64,000 nt of DNA from Incurvaria masculella (lineage: Eukaryota > Arthropoda > Insecta > Lepidoptera > Incurvariidae), in assembly GCA_946894095.1 (NCBI GenBank), contig OX335660.1, forward strand, positions 2,919,001 through 2,983,000, written 5' to 3'. How positions within the stretch are numbered: the stretch's first letter is position 1; each line of letters begins with the position of its first letter. This document shows, one piece after another, positions 1 through 10,339 of this stretch. The translations under genes were made by a program, and so were the position numbers. The notes under the pieces are model-generated. The model saw only the letters and a list, made by a program, of their open reading frames with translations, ran no database searches and had not been told where the DNA came from.

Positions 1-340
1 CCAGTGGCGCGACACTTCGGCGATCGCTCTCCGAAGTTAAGCAACGCTGGGTCCGGTCTGGTCATGGATGGGTGACCATTCGACCGTTGAGAGAGGCTGG
101 CCGTGGTTCGGATTCCACGTTAAACTGTAGGTCCCCTTCCTTAATACTAGGTGGTAGGGTTTATCCCGCCGGGGTTGGTACCATCGCATTGGATGAACGA
201 TGGTCGAAGCGGCAATAAATTGTACGTGTTTTCCATCCAGTTCAATGTAGCCGTGCAATATAAGGAAGGTCCTGGCATGGCACCTAGTTCCCATGTGGTG
301 TGTTGGGCTAATACCATGACAAAAGGTGTGGTATTAGCTT
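1..340 (+). mobile_element. SINE with 5S rRNA-like head (cut by window edge)
   Basis: The first ~80 bases resemble a 5S rRNA gene: AAGTTAAGCAACGCTGGG followed by GGATGGGTGACC, the area of the internal pol III promoter (A box, intermediate element, C box). The body (GTCGAAGCGGCAAT, CCTGGCATGGCACC) and tail (GGTATTAGC) recur throughout the window. The first few bases of the head lie outside the window and no poly-A remains. A 5S-type internal promoter would drive transcription; a LINE would supply reverse transcriptase. Confidence 0.8.
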
Positions 341-673
341 GGGTAGTTTACTTGGGGTGCCTCATCAAACTTTGCGATTTGGTGGGGCCTTAATTAACAA
401 GAAATTTAAAGTTAAAATTTATAAATTATAAAAAAGTATAAAATAATTTAAATAAAATGGATTACAGACCCTAGCGACTAATTCAGGGTACAAAATGCAA
501 TATTTTAATTAAAATTAAGGCCGAAGCTTCTTCATAATTTTCTAAGAAATAATTTGCGACGCTACCAGAATTGATTAAAGGGATCGTAATTTTATTGAAA
601 ATTTTGAATATATCCGATGTTTTTGAAGATTTCTACACTTCATGTAATTAATATTATCAGTTTTAATTAAATA
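341..673. other. AT-rich spacer, no gene seen
   Basis: No gene-like sequence. Bases ~346-385 resemble the reverse complement of 8336-8376 (CTTTGCGATTTGG shared), so a short unnamed repeat is present. The rest is low-complexity AT-rich DNA. Confidence 0.5.
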
Positions 674-945
674 TCCTCGGTAGCTCAGTAGCGCCACACT
701 CTTCCGCTCGATGATCCAAGTCAAACAACTCTGGGCGCGTAATTGTTTTCGACAGTTGAGACTGGCCGTGGTTCTGATTCCACGGAATCTGTACCTTACT
801 TACTAGGTGGGTTAATCCCACCAAGGTTGGTACCACCGTATTGAACATTGTCGAAGCGACAATGGAAATTGTCTATGATTTTCAATGCACCCGAGTAACC
901 TGAGGTCCTGCCGCGTCACGTTGTTTCCATGTGTGTTAGACTAAG
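674..945 (+). mobile_element. Diverged 5S-headed SINE
   Basis: It follows the order of the better copies: a decayed 5S-like head, then ACTAGGTGGG, GTTGGTACCA, GTCGAAGCGACAATG and a tail ending GTGTTAGACTAAG. Substitutions and small gaps throughout mark it as an old copy. Confidence 0.65.
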
Positions 946-1114
946 GCTGGATTTCAGCAAGTGCTGATTTAAGTGCTGATTTATCTTAATCGACACTTAA
1001 AAGGCCTATATTTATAAAGTGTTCATTATCTTGTACTGGTATCGATTAAAATATGGTAAAAAAGGGCCTTTAATGTGCCGATTAAGTTAATTAGCACTAA
1101 GCGGAAGAGATCCT
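941..1114 (-). mobile_element. ~165-bp foldback MITE (AAGTGCTGATT family)
   Basis: Its ends are imperfect inverted copies: CAAGTGCTGATT near the left and TTAGCACTAAGCGGAAGAGA at the right. The core TATCTTGTACTGGTATCGAT is shared with copies at 2053-2259, 7878-8203 and 8822-8931. No coding capacity, so it would need transposase in trans. Confidence 0.6.
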
Positions 1115-1436
1115 AAGCCTACCCTGCATGATAATAATAATCTAAATCAACTAAGCACATCTAAAAAACATCAATAGATTTTAAATTATTTCTTTCTCCT
1201 TTGGAAATTTGCTACAAAGCTATTTTGTTGACGTGCTTAAAGTTCATGGAGTTATTCTCGATATAAAACTTCTACTTAAGTCTCATATTTAGCATATAAC
1301 TGCTAAAGCGTATATAGGTCTCCTTTATGTCGATTAATAAGTTTAAAAAAATCCGTTGCGTACATAAGAAGTAATCTTGTATACTCATCAACTCTTAGAA
1401 TCCTGAATTTGATACCTACATAATAAAACTCGGATT

Positions 1437-1661
1437 GCACGTAAAACTGTAGGTCCCCTTCCTTACTTACCAGGGGATTGGTACAATCGCATTGAATGAA
1501 CAATGGTCGAAGCGGCAATGAAAATTGTCCCTGTTTTCCATCCAGTTCAATGTAGCCGAGCAATCTAAGGAAGGCCCTGGCATGGCACCTAGTTCCCATG
1601 TGGTGTGTTAGGCTAATATCTGACGGTCAGTTTGGTATTAGACATTCATGGGCAGTTACAT
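1437..1661 (+). mobile_element. SINE body and tail, head missing
   Basis: Begins in the shared body (AAACTGTAGGTCCCCTTCC) and runs through GTCGAAGCGGCAATGAAAAT to a decayed tail. Neither a 5S nor a tRNA head is visible, as expected for a 5'-truncated or old copy. Confidence 0.7.
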
Positions 1662-2052
1662 TAAATTTCTATCGATTAAGATTATTTTTGTAAAGTTTTA
1701 TTAATTTATTAAACCGGTTATTATAACAGATAGGATTAGCGTTCGGAATAACTTAATATTACAGTAACTAAATTTAAATTTAACAAGTAAATTATCCGAA
1801 AATAGTAAGGCCGACTCAAAAAGTGCTCCGTGCTAGAATTACTAATCGCCGACTCGGTAATTATCCGACGGGAATAAAGTGAATTTTCTACTTGCATATT
1901 TCCCGCTTACTAATTGCCCGTAATTAAATTACCTCGAAGAGCGTTCCAGGCTGCGAGCATGGAAGGAAATGAGTAGCGATTCAAACTCATTCCAATGGCG
2001 TCAGCGTAGTCACGAGTTAGTAGAAGTGTGGGACTTTTTTCACCTACTGTTG
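1662..2052. other. Spacer, no gene seen
   Basis: AT-rich sequence without recognisable coding or repeat signal. Confidence 0.4.
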
Positions 2053-2259
2053 ATTAACATAATCGCCACACAATCAATACCAGTACCTTGCAGCTTGCAA
2101 TCAATACCAGTACAAGATAATTAGCACTTTAGTAATAAAGTGAAATAAATGTATTACTAAAGTGCTGATTACCTTGTGCTGGTATCAATTGCGAGATGGT
2201 AAGAGAGACCCTTTAATATGAGGATTAAGCTAATCAGTACTTGGCGGAAGAGACCCTAA
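2053..2259. mobile_element. Foldback MITE, rearranged copy of the AAGTGCTGATT family
   Basis: CAATCAATACCAGTAC occurs twice within about 45 bases (2070 and 2098), then the family core and the end TCAGTACTTGGCGGAAGAGA. It looks like an internal duplication or two overlapping copies in opposite orientation, since TTTAGTAATAAAG and TATTACTAAAGTG face each other. Confidence 0.55.
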
Positions 2260-2850
2260 CTGTACTTAGTTCGCTTACAAATTCGGAATGCGCAACATCG
2301 AATGTTCGTTGCATCATGGACAAAGGATTTTAGGAATATACTGCTAACGTATTTTCGTTGTTACTATGACATTTCTAACCAGCGCCATCTTCAATCACTG
2401 CCAGAACTAGTTACACCGTTACTTAACTAAGATTAATTTCAAATTTGCCTAGGCAGGCATGTAACTTAAATGTAAATTAAGTTATGTCATTATAAATAAA
2501 AAATATCAGTGATATTCATTGGTTTGTTTTCAAATGTGAATTGCAACGCCTTCAATTTACCTTAATTCTCCCTATTCAACACTTGTCTGACGTAAGCAAT
2601 CTTTCCCTAAAATAATTAATTTATGGTTGCACTAAGTTGCACCTGTGGAGTTCTTGTGTGTCGTCGGAGCTCGAGAAAATCAATAGTAAGCGAATTCGTA
2701 AGCGAACTCTTAAAAATCTCTTTAAAGTGACTGCACATACTAGTTTCCGTTGCTACTCCCGTACTTCCATGCTCGCTGGTCGCAGGAGTCTTTAGCCTTC
2801 AGGGTTCGTCTGGTTAATCGACGCACGTAGTACTGGGCTATGTGTGTACA
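2260..2850. other. Spacer, no gene seen
   Basis: No coding signal on either strand and no repeat that I can match elsewhere in the window. Confidence 0.4.
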
Positions 2851-2901
2851 CAGCAGGTGGCGAAATTGGTAGACGCAATATCTGCGAATGGTATGTTTTG
2901 C
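2851..2901 (+). tRNA. tRNA-Leu-like fragment (5' two thirds)
   Basis: CAGCAGG (acceptor-like), TG, then a D arm GCG-AAATTGGTAGA-CGC and an anticodon arm with stem ATATC/GGTAT around the seven-base loop TGCGAAT. The T arm is missing: sequence diverges after GTTTTGCAAG. Fuller copies on the other strand are at 17836-17907, 31457-31528 and 34877-34949. It is a relic, not a working tRNA. Confidence 0.6.
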
Positions 2902-3057
2902 AAGTGTGAACACGTTCATACTTGACCGGTTTTTTTAATGTAAGTGGACATCTAATTCTTAACCCCACATGAACATGCAATAACCAATATGCGTGGGCCA
3001 CAAACCACACTTATGAACCTGCGATATATTAGCCCACAGTAACCGAATTTTCATACC

Positions 3058-3389
3058 TTTTTTTTATGCAACCTGGCATGGATTGCTAATACCACACAAC
3101 TACCGTTATGATATTAGCACAATACACCACATTACCGAAGGAATTCGGTGCCATGCCAGGACCTTCCCTTTATGAGTACGGCTACATTGAACTGGATGGA
3201 AAACACGGACAATTTTTCACCCAATGCGATGGTTTTACATGGATTCCGAACCATGGAGCAACTCGCATTCGTGACGAAATGCACTTATCCAACTCGAGAA
3301 AGAGAGTGGTGCATAAACGGCGCGAGGATTTGAACCCCGACCTCAGGTATGCTAGTCTAGTCCCCGCGCCACTAGGCTACGAGCCGCTC
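3058..3389 (-). mobile_element. SINE with tRNA-like head
   Basis: Read on the minus strand it starts with a tRNA-derived head (box A region CGTAGCCTAGTGGCGCGG, box B GGGTTCAAATCC), continues into the same body as the 5S-headed SINEs and ends in poly-A (3058-3065 as T). Open frames crossing this interval are antisense or chance reads of the SINE. Confidence 0.8.
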
Positions 3390-3619
3390 AAGATGCCAAG
3401 ACATCAGTTATTTTCAAGTTAATCGTACATCTACCCCCGCATGTCGGCCAGGGGGTGTTCCGAGATCGCTCCACAATCCCGGATCGACTGGAAGATCCGA
3501 GATTGTTGAACCCGCGGGAATGGAATTCAATTTTGAACGGTGTTCTCCGAAGTGTGTTTCTGCTTCGACGCAAACAAGAGAAGTGGGGAGTTTAGGGGGA
3601 TCTGTACGGTTTTGATCAT
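3390..3619. other. Spacer, no gene seen
   Basis: GC-richer than its surroundings but with no domain or repeat I can recognise. Confidence 0.35.
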
Positions 3620-4148
3620 TTAAGGTGTCCCTTCCCGGCGCGACTAACTCATTCGCGGGCACGGTATAAAACCGTGTAATTGCGCTCTGGGACCTTCTAT
3701 GTTTCAAAGAAAAAGACAGGCTCCGTGATGAGGAGGAAGCAACATGTCCACAAAGCAGACAATACGCATAGTGTTTGATTTGGTAAGATTTACGAAAATT
3801 TTAATTACAAAACGACTTCTAGCTAAAAGTAAACCACGACCGCTGCAGTCAAAATCTTACAAAAACTAAATTGATTATAAATTTTCATGAAACAAGCTAC
3901 ATCTAATGACTATTTTTGTAAGATGTATAAATTTTATCGTTTAGTAATCCACCTCCAAAGTTATTGTATAAAACACGCGAAAATTTTGAACTTTCAGACC
4001 TTTGAAACCAAACACAATTGTGCAATGCCAACGGTCATCAGACATCTAGTTCGATCAAATAAAGCTATTTTGAGCAAAATTTTGGATCTATGGGCATGAT
4101 CTTCTTTCCCCGTTTGTATGGGGAGTTGAGCGGGATGGCCCATCTTAA
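3620..4148 (-). mobile_element. TTAA-bounded MITE, copy 1 of 6
   Basis: Bounded by TTAA at 3620-3623 and 4145-4148, followed inward by decayed terminal inverted repeats related to GGTGGCCCAACC. The interior (CGCGAAAATTTTGAACTTT, GTCATCAGACATCTAG) matches copies at 13951-14440, 26747-27237, 36040-36589, 41614-42679 and 52952-53509. No transposase frame. TTAA at both ends suggests piggyBac-type mobilisation; this is inference. Confidence 0.75.
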
Positions 4149-4498
4149 CACATATTTACACCTAGCCGGGTCATACGTTCTGTCACGTGTTTATTGTGAA
4201 ACAATTGAGACATGTGAGTTTTACATTAATCATTTATATAAGAAAAGGAACTTACAAAAACATAAATTCTTATGCTAATGAAGTTTGTACAAAATGACCG
4301 CTGTAATTTTGAATACAAGCCTTCAACCTGTGTGGATGGTAGCACGAACGAATCTGCGGCTGCTTTGATCAAAGATACCTTGAGTGCATCGACTTGAGTG
4401 ACTTCAAATTAGGATGATGCTTTGAGCAGGCCAACCGATTTTATTCTAGGCTGGAGGAGGGCTAGTCGTTTTGCGTGCTTTTAGCTCTATGTGCACCT
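4149..4498. other. Spacer, no gene seen
   Basis: No recognisable gene or repeat. Confidence 0.4.
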
Positions 4499-4707
4499 GG
4501 CCTATTCCTGGAATTCTGTAATCAGGAATCAGAAATACTTAGTCTACAAAACGTTCTTACCTTTTATAGCGGTTTTCAAAGCAATTTTTTTGACATAAAT
4601 CCTTGATTAATTTAAATACTATGCTCAGGTATCATTACGTTAAGAAAATCTCGAAAATCTAGACACAGGATTCCTGATTCCTGATCACGGAATTCCAGGA
4701 ATAGGCC
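4499..4707. mobile_element. MITE with GGCCTATTCCTGGAATTC ends
   Basis: Left end GGCCTATTCCTGGAATTC and right end GAATTCCAGGAATAGGCC are exact inverted repeats. A second layer (ATCAGGAATCAG / CTGATTCCTGAT) follows inside. Length 209 bp, no coding. A related copy interrupts the SINE at 44168-44665 and a lone end lies near 19962-20002. Confidence 0.75.
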
Positions 4708-5540
4708 TGCTGGTGCAGAAGCATGCTGGAATATCCAGTGTCTTTTGTTTAACATGGTATGAGATGCAGGTTCTACAAGATTTATGAGGACTGTACTAAT
4801 AACCGCATTCGCTTTCACGCCTTTCTCACAAAAATATACCTCAGTTAAGCCCGAAGGGATGGCAGATGATACAGTGATTTCAGGTATGTTTTCAGCATAT
4901 TTTCTATGATATAAAACTAAATATACAAGCTTGATTTATGACGCTACTTTTTGGAAATGTATTTCCAAAGTTTATTATTTCTTCAAGTATGACATTTGTC
5001 CTAATGAAGACGGCAGTATTTCGACGCGATCTTTAGGCAAGAAACAGAAGTAAATCATCACGGAATCCGGGCGGAGAGTAGGACTCCTATAAAAAGAAAC
5101 CTAGCGCTGTGGTCTAACTTTTACATGTCGATGTTTGCTCTGAGTGGGAGTGCAGTAGATGTTTCTAAGTTTGTTCATGATTGCCAATCGACGGAGTTCG
5201 GTCCGGCGTGGCGGGGCTCTTTCCGGCGAACGGGATCTATACCATACATCGAATTTACAAATACAGTTTTGAGCACTTTAGACGCTTCAATTATAAGAAG
5301 TAAAGTAAATAAATATCGAAGGACTATGACGACACCATAATATCAGCGCTATAGACACATTATCTATAGCAAATGCTGCGATGGGTCCATTCTGTCTACT
5401 GTTATTTATTCGTCATCATTACTATGTACTAAATTTAATGCAAAAAAGAGACAAATAAACGAATATTCTTTCTTTTCTTTCTTTACAAATATCTTGTCAA
5501 ATATCTTGCTCCTTTAGAAATCATAGCAGTTGATTGTTGT
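4708..5540. other. Spacer, no gene seen
   Basis: Includes a 71-codon open frame (5125-5340) with no recognisable domain and no supporting context; treated as chance. Confidence 0.4.
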
Positions 5541-5582
5541 TGTTTATTCATCATCCAGAGGCAGTACACCGCACTCGGATTT
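5541..5582 (-). mobile_element. Short LINE 3'-tail fragment
   Basis: On the minus strand AAATCCGAGTGC...CATCCAGAGG..GATGATGAATAAACA resembles the ends of the repeats at 29030-29240 and 48878-49085. Confidence 0.45.
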
Positions 5583-5603
5583 AACATATTATAGGCTATA
5601 TAG

Positions 5604-6327
5604 ACTAGGAGGTCGCGACAAAAAAAGTTACGATAACGTAAATGGCTGAAATTGGTTTCACGGGATGTAGACCAACCCTCTGAAGCTAAATGTCTCAGGC
5701 TGAGATAAATAGTCGTAACAGAAACTAAGACTAACGAAAAGTAGTACTTTGTGACGTCATTTCGCATTACTTTGAGATTTCGTCCGTACAAAATGTGTCA
5801 AAGTGACGTCACAAAGTACTACTTTTCGTTAGCCTTAGTTTTGGTTACGACTATTTATCTCAGCCGCAGTCTGCCTGCGCCAAGTAGTTGCGTTACGTAG
5901 ATAAGGCGCCTGAAAAACTAGTTATGGTATTAAAAAATATATATAATAAGGTAGATGTCTGCAAATAACGAAGCATGAAATTATCAGGACATACTTGCTT
6001 AGAAATACCAAAACTGAACAAATATTTGGTTGCATTTCGTAGTTATAGGCGATTTAGGCTACAGATATAACTTTAGGTATATTTATGTATTTAATTAATA
6101 AAAATACTGGTTATTGTTGTATAATTAATAGGTATTAATGTTTCTAAACAATCAGTATATTCATTAGCAGCGTCATACCATCATCTATTTTATATAGCCA
6201 ATCTAGATAACGCAACCACTTGGCACAGGCAGAACGACATATTTATCATCAGAGGGTTGGTCTCTAATATGTGAACCCAGATTCAGCCATTTACCTTATC
6301 GTGACCAAAAATGTTGTGACCTCCCGG
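5604..6327. mobile_element. Foldback element with GGAGGTCGCGAC ends, copy 1
   Basis: Both ends carry ~120-base inverted repeats: left AGGAGGTCGCGAC...AACCCTCTGA...GTAGTTGCGTTACG, right GATAACGCAACCACTTGG...AGAGGGTTGGT...TGTGACCTCCCGG. The same element is present in reverse at 30753-31304. A second MITE (5698-5865) sits inside its left arm. No coding region. Confidence 0.7.
5698..5865. mobile_element. 168-bp near-perfect hairpin MITE, nested
   Basis: Starts GGCTGAGATAAATAGTCG and ends with its reverse complement; about 65 bases of each arm pair with few mismatches, leaving a short loop region. It is absent from the sister host element at 30753-31304, so it inserted later. Similar end sequence (GACAAATAGTCGTAACAG) occurs at 25502-25526. 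Confidence 0.75.
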
Positions 6328-6375
6328 AATAAGAGTAAGAAGACAACATTGATAATAGGACAAAACATTTTTTAT

Positions 6376-6740
6376 TTTTAGGGTTCCGTACCCAAAGGGT
6401 GAAAACGGAAACCTATTACTAAGCCTCCGCTGTCCGTCCGTCCGTCCGTCCGTCCGTCCGTCCGTCCGTCCGTCCGTCCGTCCGTCCGTCTGTACGTCTG
6501 GCACAGGGCTGTATCTCAGTAACCGTAACAGGTAGACAGCTGAAATTTTCACATAGTGTGTATTTATTTGGCCGCTATGACAACAAATAGGTAAGATTAA
6601 AAAATAATTAAATTAAAGGAGCCCCCTTTAATTTTAATTATTTTGAAAATTATTGAGAAAAACGTGATTTTTTGTTTTTTTTTCTACGATGGTACGGAAC
6701 CCTTCGTGTGCGAGTCCGACTCGCACTTGGCCGGTTTTTT
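6376..6740 (-). mobile_element. GTCC-tract interspersed element, copy 1 of 11
   Basis: Reads AGGGTTCCGTACCC at the left, then about fifteen GTCC units (6430-6489), a core with GCCGCTATGACAACAAATAGG, and CGAGTCCGACTCGCACTTGG at the right, where GTGCGAGTC/GACTCGCAC forms a terminal hairpin. It resembles the microsatellite-bearing elements reported from moths (MINE-1 type, from memory). It has the longest tetranucleotide tract of this window's copies. Confidence 0.75.
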
Positions 6741-6920
6741 ATATTTGCAGTGGGAACACCGAGGCATCGTACCAGTCACAGACAATTCAAAATGTACTTT
6801 ACTTCTGTGCTATAAAGATATTTCGTAGTTTTAGGATTTTTTTACGTCTTTGGGAAATTTGAGGAATTGTAATCGGCAACGCTGGCACACACAAAGCACA
6901 GCATTTGATTCGATTATATC

Positions 6921-7100
6921 AACCGAATTGAAAAAAAGGAGGAGGTTCTCAATTCATCTTTTGTTTTTTTGTGTGTATGTTACTCGATATCTCCGTAAAT
7001 TGTCAACCGATTTGAAAATTTATTTTACTCATTAGTACCCTTTATCTCAGGGTTAGTCCTTTCATAACTTTTATGAAAGAAAATCACTCTTTCGGGTGGG
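6921..7100 (+). repeat. Partial AACCGACTTC-type lepidopteran repeat
   Basis: AAAAAGGAGGAGGTTCTCAATTC and CAACCGATTTG match the start of the nested element at 42099-42590. The right part has decayed. Confidence 0.55.
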
Positions 7101-7107
7101 AAATTAT

Positions 7108-7835
7108 AAAAACCGGCCAAGTACGAGTCGGACTCGCACACGAAAAGTTCCGTACCATCGTACAAGATTTAACACAAAAAATGCGTTTTTTGTATGAGGC
7201 CCCCTTTTAAATGAGCGGCTCGTAGCCTAGTGGCGCGGGGCTGGACTAGCGTACTAGAGGCCTGGGTTCAATTCCGACTTGCACCACTGTCTTTCTCTTT
7301 CCGAGTTTGATACGTGCATTTCGTCACGAATGCGAGCTGCTCCATGGTTCGGAACCCATGTAAAACTGTAGGTCCCCTTCCCCTACTAGGTGGTAGGGTT
7401 TAAGCCCGCCCGGGTTGGTACCATCGCATTGGATGAAAAGATGGTCGAAGCGGCAATGAAAAATTTTCCGTGTTTTCCATGCAGTTCAATGTAGCCGTGC
7501 TCATAAAGGGAAGGTCCTGGCATGGCACCTAATTCCTTCGGGATTGTGGTGTATTGGGCTAATACCATAACGGTAGTTGTGTGGTATTAGCCAACCATGT
7601 CAGGTCGCATAAAAAAAAATATATATTATTTTAATTTTACCTATTTGTTGTTATAGCGGCAAAATGAAGACACATTCTGTAAGCATTTCAGCTTCCTACC
7701 TGTTACGGTTCATGAGATACAGCCCTGTGACAGACGGACGGACGGACGGACGGTCGGACGGACGGACGGACGGACAGCGGAGGCTTAGTAATAGGGTTCC
7801 GTTTTCACCCTTTGGGTACGGAACCCTAAAAAAGA
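7108..7835 (+). mobile_element. GTCC-tract element split by a SINE
   Basis: First part 7108-7213 begins AAAACCGGCCAAGTACGAG; second part 7620-7835 holds the GACG tract and the end GGGTACGGAACCCTAA. The intervening 7214-7619 is a full tRNA-headed SINE. The two halves join in the order seen in uninterrupted copies, so the SINE inserted later. Confidence 0.75.
7214..7619 (+). mobile_element. SINE with tRNA-like head, full length
   Basis: Head GAGCGGCTCGTAGCCTAGTGG (box A) and GGGTTCAATTCC (box B), a linker with GCATTTCGTCACGAATGCGAG, the common body (ACTGTAGGTCCCC, GTCGAAGCGGCAATG, CCTGGCATGGCACC) and a poly-A tail at 7611-7619. It is the cleanest tRNA-headed copy here. No clear target duplication was found by eye. 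Confidence 0.8.
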
Positions 7836-7877
7836 GTAAAAAAACCCAATTCAATAACATGAAACCGACTACAAACA

Positions 7878-8203
7878 CTAAGGGTCTCTTCCAACAAGTA
7901 CTGATTAGCTTAATCCGCACATTAAAGGGCCTTTCTTACCATCTTGCAATTGATACCAGTACAAGATAATCAGCACTTTAGTAATAAAGGTCCTTTAAGT
8001 GTCGATTAAAATAAATCAGCACTCGGTGAAAACAAGGCTAAGGGTCTCTTCCACCAAGTACTGATTAGCTTAATCCACACATTAAAGAGAATTTCATACC
8101 ATCTCTCAATCGATACCAGTACAAGATAATGAACAATTTAGTAATAAAGGCCCTTTAAGTTTCGATTGAAATAGATCAGTACTTGGTGAAAACCAGGCTA
8201 AGA
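7878..8203. mobile_element. Two adjacent copies of the AAGTGCTGATT MITE
   Basis: Copy one (7878-8040) and copy two (8037-8203) each start CTAAGGGTCTCTTCC and end near GGTGAAAACNAGGCTAA, sharing the four-base junction CTAA. Each has CAAGTACTGATTAGC on the left and AATCAGCACTCGGTG or its equivalent on the right as imperfect inverted ends. Confidence 0.7.
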
Positions 8204-8217
8204 GGTGTTAAATAATA

Positions 8218-8324
8218 GTTTTACTCATTCGCACTCTTGAGTAGACGGCGGAACAAAAGCACATCTGAAAATGTAAAATGTACCCCCGTAATCAAAGGTG
8301 CGAATGAGTAAAACTATTATTTAA
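8218..8324. mobile_element. 107-bp MITE with 27-bp perfect TIRs and TTAA ends
   Basis: Begins TTAAATAATAGTTTTACTCA and ends with its reverse complement. About 27 bases pair perfectly through ATTCGCAC/GTGCGAAT. No coding. Confidence 0.75.
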
Positions 8325-8821
8325 GGCCCTGGTACTAGCCAAATCGCAAAGTTAGACGTGGCACCCCAAGTTAACTAACTAAGTCTGACGATTATAAGTG
8401 TCATTCTTACAATATATGATTCCTTGTCTATTAATCAACCTATTTTCGTTAATGTATGTTACCTTTTTCTATACAAAATACATTGCGGAAACGGTGTCCA
8501 TTTCCGAACTTTTTTGACTAAATGTAGAAATCTAATAGCAAATGGAATGTTTTGTTTACGCATATATGCTGTTTTTGCTTATATCTATTAATCGAATTAC
8601 TTTCAGATTTCTAATGAGAAAAATCAACTTTTTTATTTTTATTATTATTTAAATAAATGATGGAATCAAAAAATATTAACAATCCATTATCAGTCTGGAG
8701 TTCTATTTGGATTTTCTGAAGCGTTTCACTACATATTATTACATTTGTTAAAAAGTGCATTTGTATGGCGCGAGTAGCTGGCCGGTCCTAGCGCCTTAAT
8801 ACCTCTTAGCTAGTTATCTGT
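8325..8821. other. Spacer, no gene seen
   Basis: AT-rich; only the short repeat at 8336-8376 shared with ~346-385 was noticed. Confidence 0.4.
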
Positions 8822-8931
8822 CTTAGATTTGCTTAATCCTCACATTCAATGGCGTTTCTTACCATCTCACAATCGATACCAGTAGAAGATAATGAGCACT
8901 CTAGTAATTAAGGCCCTTTAAGTATCGATGT
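8822..8931. mobile_element. Partial AAGTGCTGATT-family MITE
   Basis: Contains GCTTAATCCTCACATTCAA, the core CGATACCAGTAGAAGATAA and CCCTTTAAGTATCGAT. Both outer ends have been lost. Confidence 0.55.
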
Positions 8932-9374
8932 TTGAAGTAGGTTCAATGTTTTTAAAACTGGTTTTATATTTGTGTAATGGCTGGATTCGTGACAGTGTGT
9001 ATCCCACCGCGCCGCTGTAGCTGTCACATGCAATGCGCCGTAAGAGCCCATCGGAAATGCTCTGAGAGACGCCGCCGCCGCCGGGTCCTCCGTGTATGGC
9101 TGTTGAAGCTCAGCTGTATGCATATTCCCGTCCCGGACCAACCGACACCTCGACAATGTCCCAATGTTGCCATTCCAGAGCTCATGGGTGAAAGTTGTGC
9201 AAGTATGTTTGTTTTTGAATGCGACGTTAAGACAGCTCAATGTAATGTAACTCTGGATGGGATGTAGGTTAAGTTATGTAAAAGTTTGTTGGTACGTACA
9301 TATTGAATGATGTAATGACAAGTAAAATTTAGGTATTTTTTAGGGGGTTTCGTAAACCCAATTTAAAAAGGAGG
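8932..9374. other. Unassigned GC-richer stretch
   Basis: About 8977-9260 is GC-richer than the surroundings, contains a short (CCG)n tract near 9071-9083, and is open on both strands (96 codons plus, 110 codons minus). Neither translation shows a domain I recognise. It could be a LINE fragment or a decayed exon; I cannot decide. Confidence 0.3.
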
Positions 9375-9515
9375 CTTGTTAAAACACGAACAATTTTTAT
9401 TGCCGATTCTACCATCATTCATTTGATACAATGGTACCAACGCGGGCGGGATTAAATCTACGATCTAGTAAATAAAAGGAAGAGGACGTAAAGTTTTACG
9501 TGGAATCCTAATAAT
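9375..9515 (-). mobile_element. SINE body fragment
   Basis: On the minus strand: CGTAAAACTTTACGTCC, GTTGGTACCATTGTATC and AATTGTTCGTGTTTT in family order, diverged and lacking both head and tail. Confidence 0.6.
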
Positions 9516-9685
9516 GAAGGATAAATCCCTTTGAAGTCTTTTACGCCTTGCACGGGAACAAATGCAGTGGGATCACTGCCTACATGCCGAAATCCACTTT
9601 CATCTGAACAATCGAAGACACCTATAGCACAGTAGATATATAGCTGTGCAAATGGGGCCACAGCAGTAGCTCAACTAAGGTGATT

Positions 9686-9992
9686 TTTAGGGTTCCGTAC
9701 CCAAAGGGTGCCAACGGAACCCTATTACTAAGTTTCCGCTGTCTGTCCGTCCATCCGCCCGTCCGTCCGTCTGTCCCAGGGCTGTAACTCATGAACCGTA
9801 ATAGGTAGACAGCTGAAATTTTTCACAGAGTGTGTATTTATTTTGCCGCTATAACAAGAAATGGGTAAAAAAAATAATAACAATTAAAGGGGGACCCCAT
9901 ACAAAAAACGTGATTTTTTGTGTTAAATCTTGTACGATGGTACGGAACCCTTCGTGTGCGAGTCCGACTCGCACTTGGACGGTTTCTGAGAT
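9686..9992 (-). mobile_element. GTCC-tract element, copy 3
   Basis: Full-length order: AGGGTTCCGTACCCAAAGGG, interrupted GTCC tract, GCCGCTATAACAAGAAATGG, and the terminal hairpin CGAGTCCGACTCGCACTTGG. Confidence 0.75.
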
Positions 9993-10339
9993 AAATACCT
10001 TTCCTCCGTCGAGTGTCGGGGTTGTCACTTTAATATTGGCGGAGCAATGCTGGTTCTGTCACTTTTAAAAGATGTACTCGAGGGACCATTCGCGACAGTC
10101 CTGCACCGCGAAACTAGCTTAGAACCCATACGAGCGAAATGTTCCTTTACAGGTGCAGTAAATCGGGACTTTATATGGAGTTGAGCTACTCGATGTAATA
10201 CAATTTTACGTTTATCTTATTTTATCTGCTGATCAATTCGGACACCATGGACCTGTCAGAAAAGCGCAGGTAGGATTCCACGCCATCACATACTCAACGA
10301 TATAATCAAAAGATTTTTTTATCGGCGGGCTTCCATTCG
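9993..10339. other. Spacer, no gene seen
   Basis: No recognisable feature. Confidence 0.4.

Noticed and set aside
37..393. Overlapping open frames on both strands at the left edge (85 and 80 codons)
   Set aside because: They are reads of the 5S-headed SINE; the same peptides recur wherever that SINE recurs.
6430..6489. CRISPR-like array of short repeats
   Set aside because: A pure GTCC tetranucleotide run without spacers; eukaryotic context.
9071..9083. (CCG)n run as evidence of a coding exon or CpG-island promoter
   Set aside because: Too short, with no splice, promoter or domain support.
8908..9267. Host gene exon suggested by overlapping 96- and 110-codon frames
   Set aside because: Both strands are open because of GC content; no domain, no conserved copy, no splice evidence. 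Left as unassigned.
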